Shown here: one piece after another, positions 49,977-57,674 of the stretch
How the letters are laid out: the number at the start of each line of letters is the position of its first letter
How positions within the stretch are numbered: position 1 is the stretch's first letter
Source of the DNA: Anaerotruncus colihominis
Lineage (GTDB): Bacteria; Bacillota; Clostridia; Oscillospirales; Ruminococcaceae
Reading direction: 5' to 3'
Length of the DNA: 64,000 nt
Assembly: GCA_025146135.1 (NCBI GenBank)
Contig: CP102255.1
Span: 3,224,001-3,288,000 of the forward strand
Translations under genes and position numbers: made by a program
Notes under the pieces: generated by a model
Databases searched by the model: none
Seen by the model: only the letters and a program-made list of their open reading frames with translations
Told to the model about the DNA's origin: nothing

Positions 49977-50891
49977 TTATGCCTGCCCGCCTGGATAGAG
50001 CCTCTCCAACAGCGCAATAAACGACTGTGCCTCGGGGCTTAAAAGCTCGCGCCTGCGTTGCAGCCATCCGGCGCTGATCTGCACCTTGCAGTTGCGGATT
50101 GGGATGGTGCGCACGCCATATTCAGCAAAATCCGCCGCGCTCACCCCCGGTCCATACCGGAACACATCGGTCGTGCGCAGCAGGCCGAGAATCGCCGCGC
50201 TGTCGCTGACATAGATCACCCTTTTGTGATCGATCAACCGGACGCCGTCAATTTCCAGATAGTGTGTCAGGTTGGAAAAATAATCGTCCGGCAGACGTAC
50301 AATTGGATACTGCAAAAGCTGCTGCATCGTCACCTCGTCCTGCCCATACAGCGGGCTGTAAGGACCGACGTTCGCATACCAGGTGTCGGCGCCGAGCATG
50401 TGGAACTGTAAATTTTTATAATGCAGCATGTGCTTTAACTCTTTGGCCTGCGCATGGTTGCTCATTACAAAGCCGATCTCTGCCTCGCCGCTTTCCACAC
50501 TCTCGATTACCTGCTGCATGCGCTGCTCCACCAACTTGAGCGCGATCCCTTCATCTTTATGCAAATTGTAAAATTCTCCGATTAATCTACCCATAGTGAT
50601 AATCGGATAGGATGCGATGGAAAGAATACGCAGCCGTTCCTTTGCGGAAAGCCCGGAAATCAGTTCCATCTGGTTGAGGATCGTGCGCGCATACTCGTAG
50701 AGCTTTTTACCATCCTCAGTCAGTATGACGCCCTTGTTGGTCCGGTCAAAAATCCGAACTTTCAATTCGCTTTCCAGGTTGCCGATTGCCTTGCTTAAAT
50801 TCGGCTGCGTCACGAACAGCTTTTCTGCCGCTTTGTTAATACTGCCCTGCTCTGCGACTGTTACAAAATACATCAGCTGCGAAAGCTGCAT
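49977..50891 (-). CDS. LysR-family transcriptional regulator
   Basis: A 304-residue LysR protein with an N-terminal winged helix-turn-helix (residues about 3-62; SINKAAEKLFVTQPNLSKAI) and a two-lobe effector-binding domain. It is divergent from the zinc alcohol dehydrogenase gene and upstream of the transporter/M20 pair on its own strand, so either could be its target. ATG 50891 follows AAGGAGG. Confidence 0.93.
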   Translation of the reverse strand: MQLSQLMYFVTVAEQGSINKAAEKLFVTQPNLSKAIGNLESELKVRIFDRTNKGVILTEDGKKLYEYARTILNQMELISGLSAKERLRILSIASYPIITMGRLIGEFYNLHKDEGIALKLVEQRMQQVIESVESGEAEIGFVMSNHAQAKELKHMLHYKNLQFHMLGADTWYANVGPYSPLYGQDEVTMQQLLQYPIVRLPDDYFSNLTHYLEIDGVRLIDHKRVIYVSDSAAILGLLRTTDVFRYGPGVSAADFAEYGVRTIPIRNCKVQISAGWLQRRRELLSPEAQSFIALLERLYPGGQA

Positions 50892-50923
50892 ACCCGGCCA
50901 CCTCCTTGTTTTTGTATACGTCT

Positions 50924-50952
50924 ATTTTATCAGATCCGCATTGCCTTTTCGA
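50924..50952 (-). promoter_or_regulatory. Promoter of the LysR gene
   Basis: TCGAAA (50952-50947), 17 bases, TAAAAT (50929-50924) on the minus strand, 33 bases before the start. Confidence 0.55.
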
Positions 50953-50996
50953 GCGTAAATTCATATGTTTTGCACACTGCCCGCAAAGCCCTCCTC

Positions 50997-51025
50997 TTGC
51001 AGCCGTCCGCCGGAAGGCGTATACT
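50997..51025 (+). promoter_or_regulatory. Promoter of the alcohol dehydrogenase gene
   Basis: TTGCAG (50997-51002), 17 bases, TATACT (51020-51025), 40 bases before the start. It is divergent from the LysR promoter across about 45 bases, where a LysR operator would be expected. Confidence 0.65.
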
Positions 51026-51064
51026 TGTTTTACATACATATTATATAATGGAGGCGAACCTTCA

Positions 51065-52099
51065 ATGCTTGCCTATACTTATACCAAGCCGGGAACTTTC
51101 GCGCTGATTGAAAAGCCCAAACCCGCCCTGCTCGACGCGCGGGACGCAATTGTCCGTGTGACGCTCGCCAGCATCTGCACAAGCGACCTGCATATCAAGC
51201 ACGGCAGCGTCCCGCGCGCCGTGCCGGGCGTCACCGTCGGTCACGAGATGGTCGGCGTGGTTGAATCCGTGGGAAGCGCCGTTTCGTCGGTCCGGCCCGG
51301 CGACCGCGTGACAGTCAACGTGGAGACGTTCTGCGGCCATTGCTTTTTCTGCGAACACGGTTATGTTAACAACTGTACCGATCCCAACGGCGGCTGGGCG
51401 CTTGGCTGCCGTATCGACGGGGGACAGGCCGCATTCGTGCGTGTACCCTTCGCAGACCAGGGACTAAACAAAATCCCTGACAGCGTCAGCGACCGGCAGG
51501 CTCTGTTTGTGGGCGACGTGCTCGCCACCGGTTTTTGGGCGGCGCGCATTTCCGAAATTACGCCTGAGGACACCGTTTTGATCATCGGCGCAGGTCCCAC
51601 CGGCCTTTGCACGTTGTTGTGCACTCTGCTCAAACGTCCCAAACGTGTAATCGTTTGTGAAACAGATCCCCTGCGCCTGCAATTTCTCCGGACGCACTTT
51701 CCGCAGGTGATCGCCGTATCGCCGCAGGATGTGCTCACATGCGTACAGGACGGCAGTGATCATGGCGGCGCGGATGTGGTGCTGGAGGTCGCCGGTACAG
51801 CCGAAACCTTCCGTCTGGCGTGGCAGTGCGCCCGCCCAAACGCCGTTGTCACCATCGTCGCGCTTTACGACAGCCCGCAGCTCCTTCCGCTTCCGGAAAT
51901 GTATGGAAAAAATCTGACCTTTAAAACGGGCGGCGTCGATGGCTGCGACTGCGTGGAGATTCTCAGTTTGATCGCGCAGGGCAATTTGGACACCACACCG
52001 CTGATCACACATACCTATCCTTTGCGGGATATTGAGGCGGCATATACGCTGTTTGAAGAAAAGCGCGACGGCGTGATAAAGGTCGCGATTGAACCGTAA
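51065..52099 (+). CDS. Zinc-dependent medium-chain alcohol/polyol dehydrogenase
   Basis: A 344-residue MDR-family NAD(P)-dependent dehydrogenase. The catalytic zinc ligands are in ICTSDLHIKHG and VGHEMVGVV. The structural zinc site is CGHCFFCEHGYVNNC. The Rossmann dinucleotide motif is VLIIGAGPTGLCTL near residue 175, and the Glu in VIVCETD suggests NAD preference. ATG 51065 follows GGAGGCG. It oxidises a secondary alcohol or polyol, which one is unknown. It is divergent from LysR, its likely regulator. Confidence 0.9.
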   Translation: MLAYTYTKPGTFALIEKPKPALLDARDAIVRVTLASICTSDLHIKHGSVPRAVPGVTVGHEMVGVVESVGSAVSSVRPGDRVTVNVETFCGHCFFCEHGYVNNCTDPNGGWALGCRIDGGQAAFVRVPFADQGLNKIPDSVSDRQALFVGDVLATGFWAARISEITPEDTVLIIGAGPTGLCTLLCTLLKRPKRVIVCETDPLRLQFLRTHFPQVIAVSPQDVLTCVQDGSDHGGADVVLEVAGTAETFRLAWQCARPNAVVTIVALYDSPQLLPLPEMYGKNLTFKTGGVDGCDCVEILSLIAQGNLDTTPLITHTYPLRDIEAAYTLFEEKRDGVIKVAIEP

Positions 52100-52136
52100 A
52101 ATTTGTATAAATCGAAAGGTCCATAACTATTTGTAT

Positions 52137-52172
52137 AAAAGCTCCGCACAGCATATGCTGTGCGAAGCTTTT
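52137..52172 (+). terminator. Terminator of the alcohol dehydrogenase gene
   Basis: 18-base arms 52137-52154 and 52155-52172 pair with one mismatch, and T residues follow. Confidence 0.75.
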
Positions 52173-52235
52173 TTGCTATGCAAAAATATTGCATACCGTT
52201 TTTCACCCCAGCAGGGCAGCCAAAAATGATGTACG

Positions 52236-52298
52236 AAAACTTCATGCGTTTTTGGCTTTCGCTTATTTTCGTGGTGCGCTTGAAGCGCATGAAGTTTT
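52236..52298. repeat. 13-bp inverted repeat with long loop
   Basis: Perfect 13-bp arms 52236-52248 and 52286-52298 enclose 37 bases, within which GCGCTTGAAGCGC offers a second small stem. It lies just past the end of the rubredoxin-GltS gene and may be its terminator on the minus strand. Confidence 0.5.
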
Positions 52299-52313
52299 TA
52301 TGCTTTTATCAAA

Positions 52314-53702
52314 TCAAGCATGTGCGATATTCGTATATTCGCTGATCTCCCGGCTGATGGTGCACAAATCCTCTGTTGAGAGGTCGTGCAGGCGTTCGTG
52401 CCCGGTAATGCGCGCAAAGGTTTTTAATTCCTCCAGCGATACTCGCAGATAATTCGCGACGCGCAGCGCGGCGGCGTCCCCCTGAAGGCGCGCACGCAGC
52501 GCAGGGTCCTGCGTGGCGACGCCAACCGGGCACATGCCTGTACCGCAGATGCGGTACTGCTGGCATGCCATCGCGATCAGCGCGCCCGATGCGACTGCCA
52601 CGGCGTCCGCACCCATGGCGATTGCCTTCGCGAAGTCGGAGGAAACGCGCAGACCGCCGGTGATAATCAGGCTGATATCGGAATGAATACTGTCGAGGTA
52701 CTTGCGCGCCCGATACAGCGCATAGATGGTTGGGACGCTTGTGGCGTCGCGGATCAGCTTCGGCGAGGAACCTGTCGCGCCGCCGCGGCCGTCGATGGTG
52801 ATAAAGTCAGGATTTGCATACACGCAGAACGCCAAATCGCGCTCAATCCGGCCGGCTGCGATTTTGACGCCGATGGGCCGCCCCTCGGAAGCAAAGCGGA
52901 GCTGATCGATCAGCTCCCGCAGATCCTCCTTTGATTCCACTCCGGGAAAACGCGAGGGCGCGATTACATCCTCGCCCATGGGCTTATTACGAATGCGGCT
53001 GATCTCCTGTGTCACCTTTTCTCCGGGCAGATGGCCGCCCATACCCGGTTTTGTCCCCTGTCCGATCTTGATTTCAATAGCATCGGCACTTTTCAGATTT
53101 TCGGGTGTCACACTGTACCGGTTGGCTACGTATTCAAATATGTATTTTTCCGCCGCCTGACGCTCCTCCGGAAGGATGCCGCCCTCGCCGGAACACATCG
53201 CACTGCCTGCCATGGCTGCGCCGCGCGCCAGCGACACCTTGGCCTCCTTTGACAGCGCGCCGAACGACATGTGCGACACATAGACCGGATTTTCCAAAAC
53301 CAGAGGGCGCCTGGCGCTTGGCCCGATCACCGTGGTGGTGTCGACGGGCGCGTGCTCGTCAAGCGGCATGGGATCGAGCTGCGCGCCGAGAATCAGGATA
53401 TCGTCCCATGCCGGCATGGGCATCGTGGTCCCCATTGCAGCTGAGATGCTTTTGCCCCTGACCGCCATCTCATGGATTTCGGACATATACCGGCAGCTCT
53501 CATCGGTTCGTGAAAACTCCCGCGGATAGTCCAGCTTTTCAGGCTTTTTCTCCGCCGGGCTGCTCTGCGCAACCACCTCGTAAACAGTGAACGCGCTTGT
53601 CGGCTGACCGCAGACAGGACACTCTGTCAGTTGGTCAAACGGTTTGCCTTCCTTTTCCTCGTCGTAGATGAACCCGCAAACATTGCATCTGTATTTCGCC
53701 AT
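52314..53702 (-). CDS. Rubredoxin-glutamate synthase-like FMN protein
   Basis: A 462-residue fusion. The N-terminal rubredoxin domain (residues 1-45) has YRCNVCGFIYDEEKEG and CPVCGQP, whose four Cys bind one iron. The rest is the FMN-binding GltB-like barrel, with SHMSFGALSKEAKVSLARGA, the KIGQGTKPGMGGHLPGEKV stretch and RICGTGMCPVGVATQDP carrying cluster-type Cys. Such archaeal-type proteins move electrons onto 2-oxoglutarate with an ammonia-supplying partner or have redox roles not yet defined. It starts 2 bases after the PerR-like gene, so the two form an operon and the protein may be peroxide-responsive. Confidence 0.85.
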   Translation of the reverse strand: MAKYRCNVCGFIYDEEKEGKPFDQLTECPVCGQPTSAFTVYEVVAQSSPAEKKPEKLDYPREFSRTDESCRYMSEIHEMAVRGKSISAAMGTTMPMPAWDDILILGAQLDPMPLDEHAPVDTTTVIGPSARRPLVLENPVYVSHMSFGALSKEAKVSLARGAAMAGSAMCSGEGGILPEERQAAEKYIFEYVANRYSVTPENLKSADAIEIKIGQGTKPGMGGHLPGEKVTQEISRIRNKPMGEDVIAPSRFPGVESKEDLRELIDQLRFASEGRPIGVKIAAGRIERDLAFCVYANPDFITIDGRGGATGSSPKLIRDATSVPTIYALYRARKYLDSIHSDISLIITGGLRVSSDFAKAIAMGADAVAVASGALIAMACQQYRICGTGMCPVGVATQDPALRARLQGDAAALRVANYLRVSLEELKTFARITGHERLHDLSTEDLCTISREISEYTNIAHA

Positions 53703-53704
53703 GC

Positions 53705-54106
53705 CTATTCCTCCTCTTTCTGGTTTTGCCGGGCATAACATTTCGGACACAGACCGTCGAAAAGGGTCTGGTGAGAATCGATCCTGCATCCGCTTTGCGC
53801 GGCAAGCTGCCGGTCCAACTGTTCGTCATATGGCAGCACAACGTCCACCAGTCTGCCGCACTGTTTGCAGATCAGATGGTCGTGGCGGTCCGTGCGCACG
53901 TCAAACTGGTCGGCGCCTGGAAGGCGCACCTGTTTAATCTCGCCGGATTGCCCCAGCAGCTTGAGATTGCGGTAAATCGTTCCGCGGCTGATGCTCGGGT
54001 CGATCTCCCTTGCTTTCAAATACACCTCGTCCGCGCTGATATGTCCGCCGTGCTGGCGCACTACCTCCAGAACAAGCTGCCTCTGCTTTGTATTCCTGCG
54101 TTCCAA
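53705..54106 (-). CDS. perR: PerR-like Fur-family peroxide regulator
   Basis: About 133 residues with the Fur-family winged helix (SADEVYLKAREIDPSISRGT) and a metal-binding C-terminal domain. The regulatory-site residues match PerR: His in GGHISADE, Asp in QFDVRTD, HxH in RHDHLICKQC and Asp in CGRLVDV, where Fur usually has Glu. The structural zinc uses CKQC and CPKC. I choose TTG 54106 because GGAGGAGG lies 8 bases before it. An ATG at 54124 would place that ribosome site inside the coding region. It probably represses itself and the rubredoxin-GltS gene. Confidence 0.85.
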   Translation of the reverse strand: MERRNTKQRQLVLEVVRQHGGHISADEVYLKAREIDPSISRGTIYRNLKLLGQSGEIKQVRLPGADQFDVRTDRHDHLICKQCGRLVDVVLPYDEQLDRQLAAQSGCRIDSHQTLFDGLCPKCYARQNQKEEE

Positions 54107-54208
54107 AACGCTTTCCTCCTCCATAAAGTAAGGCTTTTATGAAAAGGGAAAATCTTTCGAATGTCAGATTTTCGTCATTCTTTATCGCTATTAGGACTTT
54201 CTACTGTT

Positions 54209-54237
54209 AGTTTATGATCATTATCATCGCTTGTCAA
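54209..54237 (-). promoter_or_regulatory. Promoter with overlapping Fur/PerR box
   Basis: TTGACA (54237-54232), 17 bases, TAAACT (54214-54209) on the minus strand. The spacer and -10 contain TGATAATGATCATAA (54226-54212), which matches 13 of 15 positions of both Fur and PerR consensus boxes, as expected for autorepression. Confidence 0.75.
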
Positions 54238-54328
54238 GCAGTGCGGCGGAATATTTGTATGGATCGGTATGATTTCCCAAGCATTCGGCAAAATAACCGT
54301 ATCAAGAATTGGGAAGGGGATTTCAGTC

Positions 54329-55186
54329 ATGGAAAGTAAAGTACAGACACAAGTGATCACACAGAAACTTCTGCGGCAATTTGCCGCTTACCTGCGCGAC
54401 CAGGAAAAAAGCTGCTCCACCATCGCCCAATACAACCGTGGATTGGCCGCACTTCACCGTTTTTTACAGGGCGCGCCTGTCACAAAGCACGCTTTAATCG
54501 CCTGGAAGGAGCATCTGATGCGGCATTATGCAGCCGCCAGTGTCAATGCGATGCTGGCGGCTGTAAACGGATTTTTAAGCTTCTGCGGCTGGTCTGACTG
54601 CCGTGTTAAACCTCTGAAAATTCAGCGGGAGCTGTTCTGCCGGGAGGAGCAGGAGCTTTCGCGCGAAGAATATCTGCGGCTGGTGCGGGCGGCCGTCCAA
54701 TCCGGCAACGAACGCCTGTCGCTTGTCTTGCAGACGATCTGTTCCACAGGCATCCGCGTGTCGGAACTGTTGTTCATTACAGCGGAAGCGGTGCGCGGCG
54801 GCCGCGCAGTTGTCCGCTGTAAGGGCAAAACGCGGTATATCCTTTTACCGGAACGGCTGCGGCGGGCATTGTCGGCCTATCTGGCAAAACAAAAAAGAGC
54901 AGCCGGGCCGGTCTTCATCACAAGGACGGGAAAACCGCTCGACCGCTCCAACATCTGGCGCGATATGAAGGCGCTGTGCAAGCGCGCCGGCGTCAAGGCG
55001 GGCAAGGTATTCCCGCACAATCTGCGCCATCTATTTGCACGTACCTTTTATTCTCTCGAAAAGGATCTGTCCCGGCTGGCCGACATCCTGGGGCACACGA
55101 ATGTTGCCACCACACGCATCTATACGGTGGAAAGCGGTGCGGCGCACCGCCGGCAAATGGAACGCATGGGACTTGTGATCACATAA
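54329..55186 (+). CDS. Tyrosine recombinase/integrase (XerC/D-like, 285 aa)
   Basis: A compact site-specific recombinase: a SAM-like core-binding domain (about residues 10-95) and a catalytic domain with all active residues, Arg in TGIRVSELL, Lys in CKGKTRYI, HNLRH, GHTNVATT and the nucleophile Tyr in TRIYT. ATG 54329 follows AAGGGGA; ATG 54269 is the alternative. The stop codon (55184-55186) lies inside the left member of two inverted core-like sites, whose crossover region begins at the next base, so recombination there would leave the gene intact. It is probably the invertase of the adjacent segment. Confidence 0.9.
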   Translation: MESKVQTQVITQKLLRQFAAYLRDQEKSCSTIAQYNRGLAALHRFLQGAPVTKHALIAWKEHLMRHYAAASVNAMLAAVNGFLSFCGWSDCRVKPLKIQRELFCREEQELSREEYLRLVRAAVQSGNERLSLVLQTICSTGIRVSELLFITAEAVRGGRAVVRCKGKTRYILLPERLRRALSAYLAKQKRAAGPVFITRTGKPLDRSNIWRDMKALCKRAGVKAGKVFPHNLRHLFARTFYSLEKDLSRLADILGHTNVATTRIYTVESGAAHRRQMERMGLVIT

Positions 55187-55202
55187 TTTCCGTTATGTTG
55201 TA
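55181..55202 (+). repeat. Left inverted core-like recombination site
   Basis: ACATAA-TTTCCG-TTATGTTGTA: arms ACATAA/TTATGT around a 6-base centre TTTCCG. The full 22 bases recur, inverted, at 55416-55437. The site overlaps the recombinase stop codon. Confidence 0.75.
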
Positions 55203-55415
55203 CTTTGCCTGCTCCGCAGGACTCCGCAATCGTCATTATACTACATAGCTTGTCAAAATAGCAATACCCTTTGCCAAATAAAGCCCTCCCTTTCAGCTTT
55301 CATGCGCAGATTTCAGACCGGCCGAGGAAATTTTCCGACCGGTCTATGTGTGCACCCTTTTTATTTGTCGGCGAAACGGCAGGCAGTTTCTAAACGAAGC
55401 CAGCGGTCTGCATAA
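55203..55415. other. Candidate invertible DNA segment carrying a promoter
   Basis: About 213 bases lie between the two inverted sites. No convincing gene is present. The segment holds one promoter pointing left in this orientation (55235-55264) and a hairpin (55315-55345, AGACCGG/CCGGTCT outer stem). Inversion between the two centres would turn the promoter to face right. The behaviour is inferred from structure. Confidence 0.6.
55235..55264 (-). promoter_or_regulatory. Promoter inside the candidate invertible segment
   Basis: On the minus strand TTGCTA (55264-55259), 18 bases, a perfect TATAAT (55240-55235). A TTGACA also lies at 55256-55251 but only 10 bases from the -10. In this orientation it reads into the 3' end of the recombinase gene as antisense. 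Confidence 0.6.
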
Positions 55416-55454
55416 TACAACATAACGGAAATTATGTTGTATTATGCAGACCGC
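55403..55454. repeat. 52-bp palindrome containing the right recombination site
   Basis: Perfect 23-bp arms 55403-55425 and 55432-55454 flank a 6-base centre CGGAAA. The inner part (55416-55437) is the inverted copy of the left site. This arm-spacer-arm layout is that of a tyrosine-recombinase core site. Confidence 0.75.
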
Positions 55455-55679
55455 GTTTGGCCATTTTGCCATTTCCAACGGCGTCCCCGGCCAAGCATGA
55501 AGCCAGCCCTCCATAACGCTGTATGCGGATGTGTCTGCCACATACCCAAATACACTCCTCTCTATCATCCGGCACATCAAGCATGCCGCGTTTTGAGTTT
55601 GGGGTGCGGACGATCTAAAGTCGCCCGCACCCGCTTTCTTTTTTCGCATACTGTCATAACTGAACGCTGTATATGAGCC
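55455..55679. other. Gene-poor stretch between the switch and the terminator
   Basis: No gene is firmly supported. A plus-strand frame of 80 codons starts with an ATG at 55434 inside the right site and stops at 55676, just before the terminator; a minus-strand frame of 101 codons spans 55344-55649. Neither has a good ribosome site or recognisable family. If the promoter inverted, its transcript would cover this stretch. Confidence 0.4.
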
Positions 55680-55727
55680 AAAACAGCCCTTCGAACCGGG
55701 AATGGTTCGGAGGGCTGTTTTGTTTTT
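55680..55727 (+). terminator. Terminator upstream of tnaA
   Basis: 18-base arms 55680-55697 and 55704-55721 (one mismatch) are followed by GTTTTT. It isolates tnaA from transcripts starting at the recombinase or the invertible segment. Confidence 0.85.
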
Positions 55728-55812
55728 AACAGGCCGGCGTGCAACTGAACAATGTTCCGCTTTGTCTATTATTGATAATATTTATTACACAAATTGATTT
55801 ATAATTACATGA

Positions 55813-55841
55813 TTGACAATTTATTATTTTTAAGTTATTAT
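55813..55841 (+). promoter_or_regulatory. Promoter of tnaA
   Basis: Perfect TTGACA (55813-55818), 17 bases, TATTAT (55836-55841), in a strongly AT-rich stretch (about 55760-55880), some 60 bases before tnaA. No tnaC-like leader peptide is visible. Confidence 0.7.
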
Positions 55842-55902
55842 TTTTAACATAAAGAATAAAAAATATACACAAGGTTAATTTTTTTAAAGGAGTGTCAGAT
55901 TT

Positions 55903-57294
55903 ATGGAACCCAATTTCCAGCATGCAGAACCTTTCCGCATCAAGGTTGTCGAACCCATTAAAAAGAGCACCCGCGCCGAACGCATCGAGGCGCTCAAGGG
56001 CGCCCAGTACAACGCCTTCCGCCTGAAAGCGGAGGACGTGTACATCGATTGCCTCACCGATTCAGGCACGTCCGCCATGAGTTCCGAACAGTGGTCCGCC
56101 ATGATGCTCGGCGACGAAAGCTATGCCGGCTGTAAGAGCTTTTACAAGCTGGAGGCTTCCGCGCGCGACGTGTTCGGTATGCCGCATGTACAGCCCACCC
56201 ATCAGGGCCGCGCCGCCGATTATATCATGGCGCAGTATTATGCGAAGCCCGGCAAATACGCTCTGGGCAACATGCATTTTGACACCTTCCACGGCAACGC
56301 TGAATTGATCGGCGCCATTCCGCAGGACTGCGTGATCGACGCGGGACTTGACGCCTCCAGCGCGGCGGAGCCGTTCAAGGGCAACATCGATATCGCCAAG
56401 ATGCAGAGGATTGTCGACGAGCACGGCAAGGATTCCGTCTCTGTAATCATCATCACCGTCACCTGCAACAACAACGGCGGTCAGCCGGTTTCCATGGCCA
56501 ATATCCGCGCTGTCAGTGAATTTGCCAAAAAATATGACATCCCGGTTGTGCTCGACAGCGCCCGTCTGGCTGAAAACGCTTACTTTATCAAGACGCGTGA
56601 ACCTGGTTATGAAAACAAACCGATCAAGGAGATCACCCGGGAGATGTTCTCCTACTGTGAAACCGCCACTATGAGTTCCAAGAAAGACGGCCTTGTGAAC
56701 ATCGGCGGACTGATTGTCACCCGCAATGATGAATTCTTTACATACGCCAACCAGATGGCCATCGTCCATGAGGGCTTTATCACCTACGGCGGCATGTCCG
56801 GCCGCGACATGGAGGCTCTGGCCGTCGGCTTGCAGGAGGCCTGTACGGAATCCTACCTGGAATACCGCATCAACCAGGTCAAATACCTGGGCGACCGCCT
56901 GAAGGAAAAGGGAATCCCCATTGTGGAACCGACCGGCGGACATGGCGTTTACGTGGATGGCCGCCGCTTCTTCCCGCATATCCCGCAGCACGAGTTCCCG
57001 TCGCAGCGGCTGGTCGTGGCTCTCTTTGAGGAAGCCGGCATCCGTGCTGTGGAAATGGGTGCCTGCGCCTTCGGTTCCAAGGATCCTGTTACCGGCGAAC
57101 CGATCTGGCCTTCCCTGGAAACCATGCGTATCTGCGTATCCCGCCGCGTCTACACAAACAACCATCTTGACTGCATTGTGGACGCGCTCGACTATATCTA
57201 TCAGCGCCGCGACTCGTACAAAGGCATGAAGCTGGTCTATGAGGGTCCCATTTTGGCCCTGCGCCATTTCACCGCCGGGTTCGAGCTGCTGTAA
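55903..57294 (+). CDS. tnaA: Tryptophanase (tryptophan indole-lyase)
   Basis: A 463-residue PLP beta-eliminating lyase that splits tryptophan to indole, pyruvate and ammonia. The PLP lysine is in TMSSKKDGLVNIGG near residue 261; PTHQGRAAD and PVVLDSARLAENAYFIK are family landmarks. Three positions distinguish it from tyrosine phenol-lyase: NMHFDT has Asp where TPL has Thr, AVEMG lacks the TPL arginine, and LRHFTAGF has the tryptophanase His in place of Phe. AAAGGAG precedes ATG 55903. A likely amino-acid transporter and regulator follow. Confidence 0.88.
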   Translation: MEPNFQHAEPFRIKVVEPIKKSTRAERIEALKGAQYNAFRLKAEDVYIDCLTDSGTSAMSSEQWSAMMLGDESYAGCKSFYKLEASARDVFGMPHVQPTHQGRAADYIMAQYYAKPGKYALGNMHFDTFHGNAELIGAIPQDCVIDAGLDASSAAEPFKGNIDIAKMQRIVDEHGKDSVSVIIITVTCNNNGGQPVSMANIRAVSEFAKKYDIPVVLDSARLAENAYFIKTREPGYENKPIKEITREMFSYCETATMSSKKDGLVNIGGLIVTRNDEFFTYANQMAIVHEGFITYGGMSGRDMEALAVGLQEACTESYLEYRINQVKYLGDRLKEKGIPIVEPTGGHGVYVDGRRFFPHIPQHEFPSQRLVVALFEEAGIRAVEMGACAFGSKDPVTGEPIWPSLETMRICVSRRVYTNNHLDCIVDALDYIYQRRDSYKGMKLVYEGPILALRHFTAGFELL

Positions 57295-57309
57295 ATCCCC
57301 CCTCTCACC

Positions 57310-57336
57310 CGCGCCGGGGCATGCGGCCCCGGCGCG
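57310..57336 (+). terminator. Hairpin after tnaA
   Basis: An 11-bp GC stem (57310-57320 with 57326-57336) lies just past the tnaA stop. The T-run is poor, so partial read-through into the transporter is possible. A second hairpin (57444-57454 with 57461-57471) follows. I see no gene in 57295-57674. Confidence 0.5.
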
Positions 57337-57674
57337 GCTGCCAAAAGAAACAGAACCGAGAATACCTGCCGGAACAAAGAGCTTACCCGCTTTGCTTGGA
57401 TGAATACCGCGATGCATCCATCAAACGGCTTGGCGCAAAAAAACCGCCGGAAAGCTGGCACTTTCCGGCGGCGGAACGGGCAGAAAACCGGCGCTGCATT
57501 CGCTGCCGGAACTCTGAATTCCAAGTGACTATTATATGCCCGATCCCTCTATCTGTCAAGCAGGGGCTTACGTGACGCGGCGCCTCTGCCCGGACCGCCG
57601 CAAGCTCGATTGCTGTTTTATTCCCACGCCGCGCCGGTATTCGTGATCCTTATATAAGGATAGGAGGGACGACA

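Noticed and set aside
55434..55676. 80-codon plus-strand frame starting in the right recombination site
   Set aside because: Its position before the terminator is suggestive, but composition is unlike the neighbours, there is no clear ribosome site and no family; not called as a gene.
55903..57294. Tyrosine phenol-lyase as the identity of the lyase
   Set aside because: The specificity Arg and Phe of that enzyme are missing, and the tryptophanase Asp and His are present.
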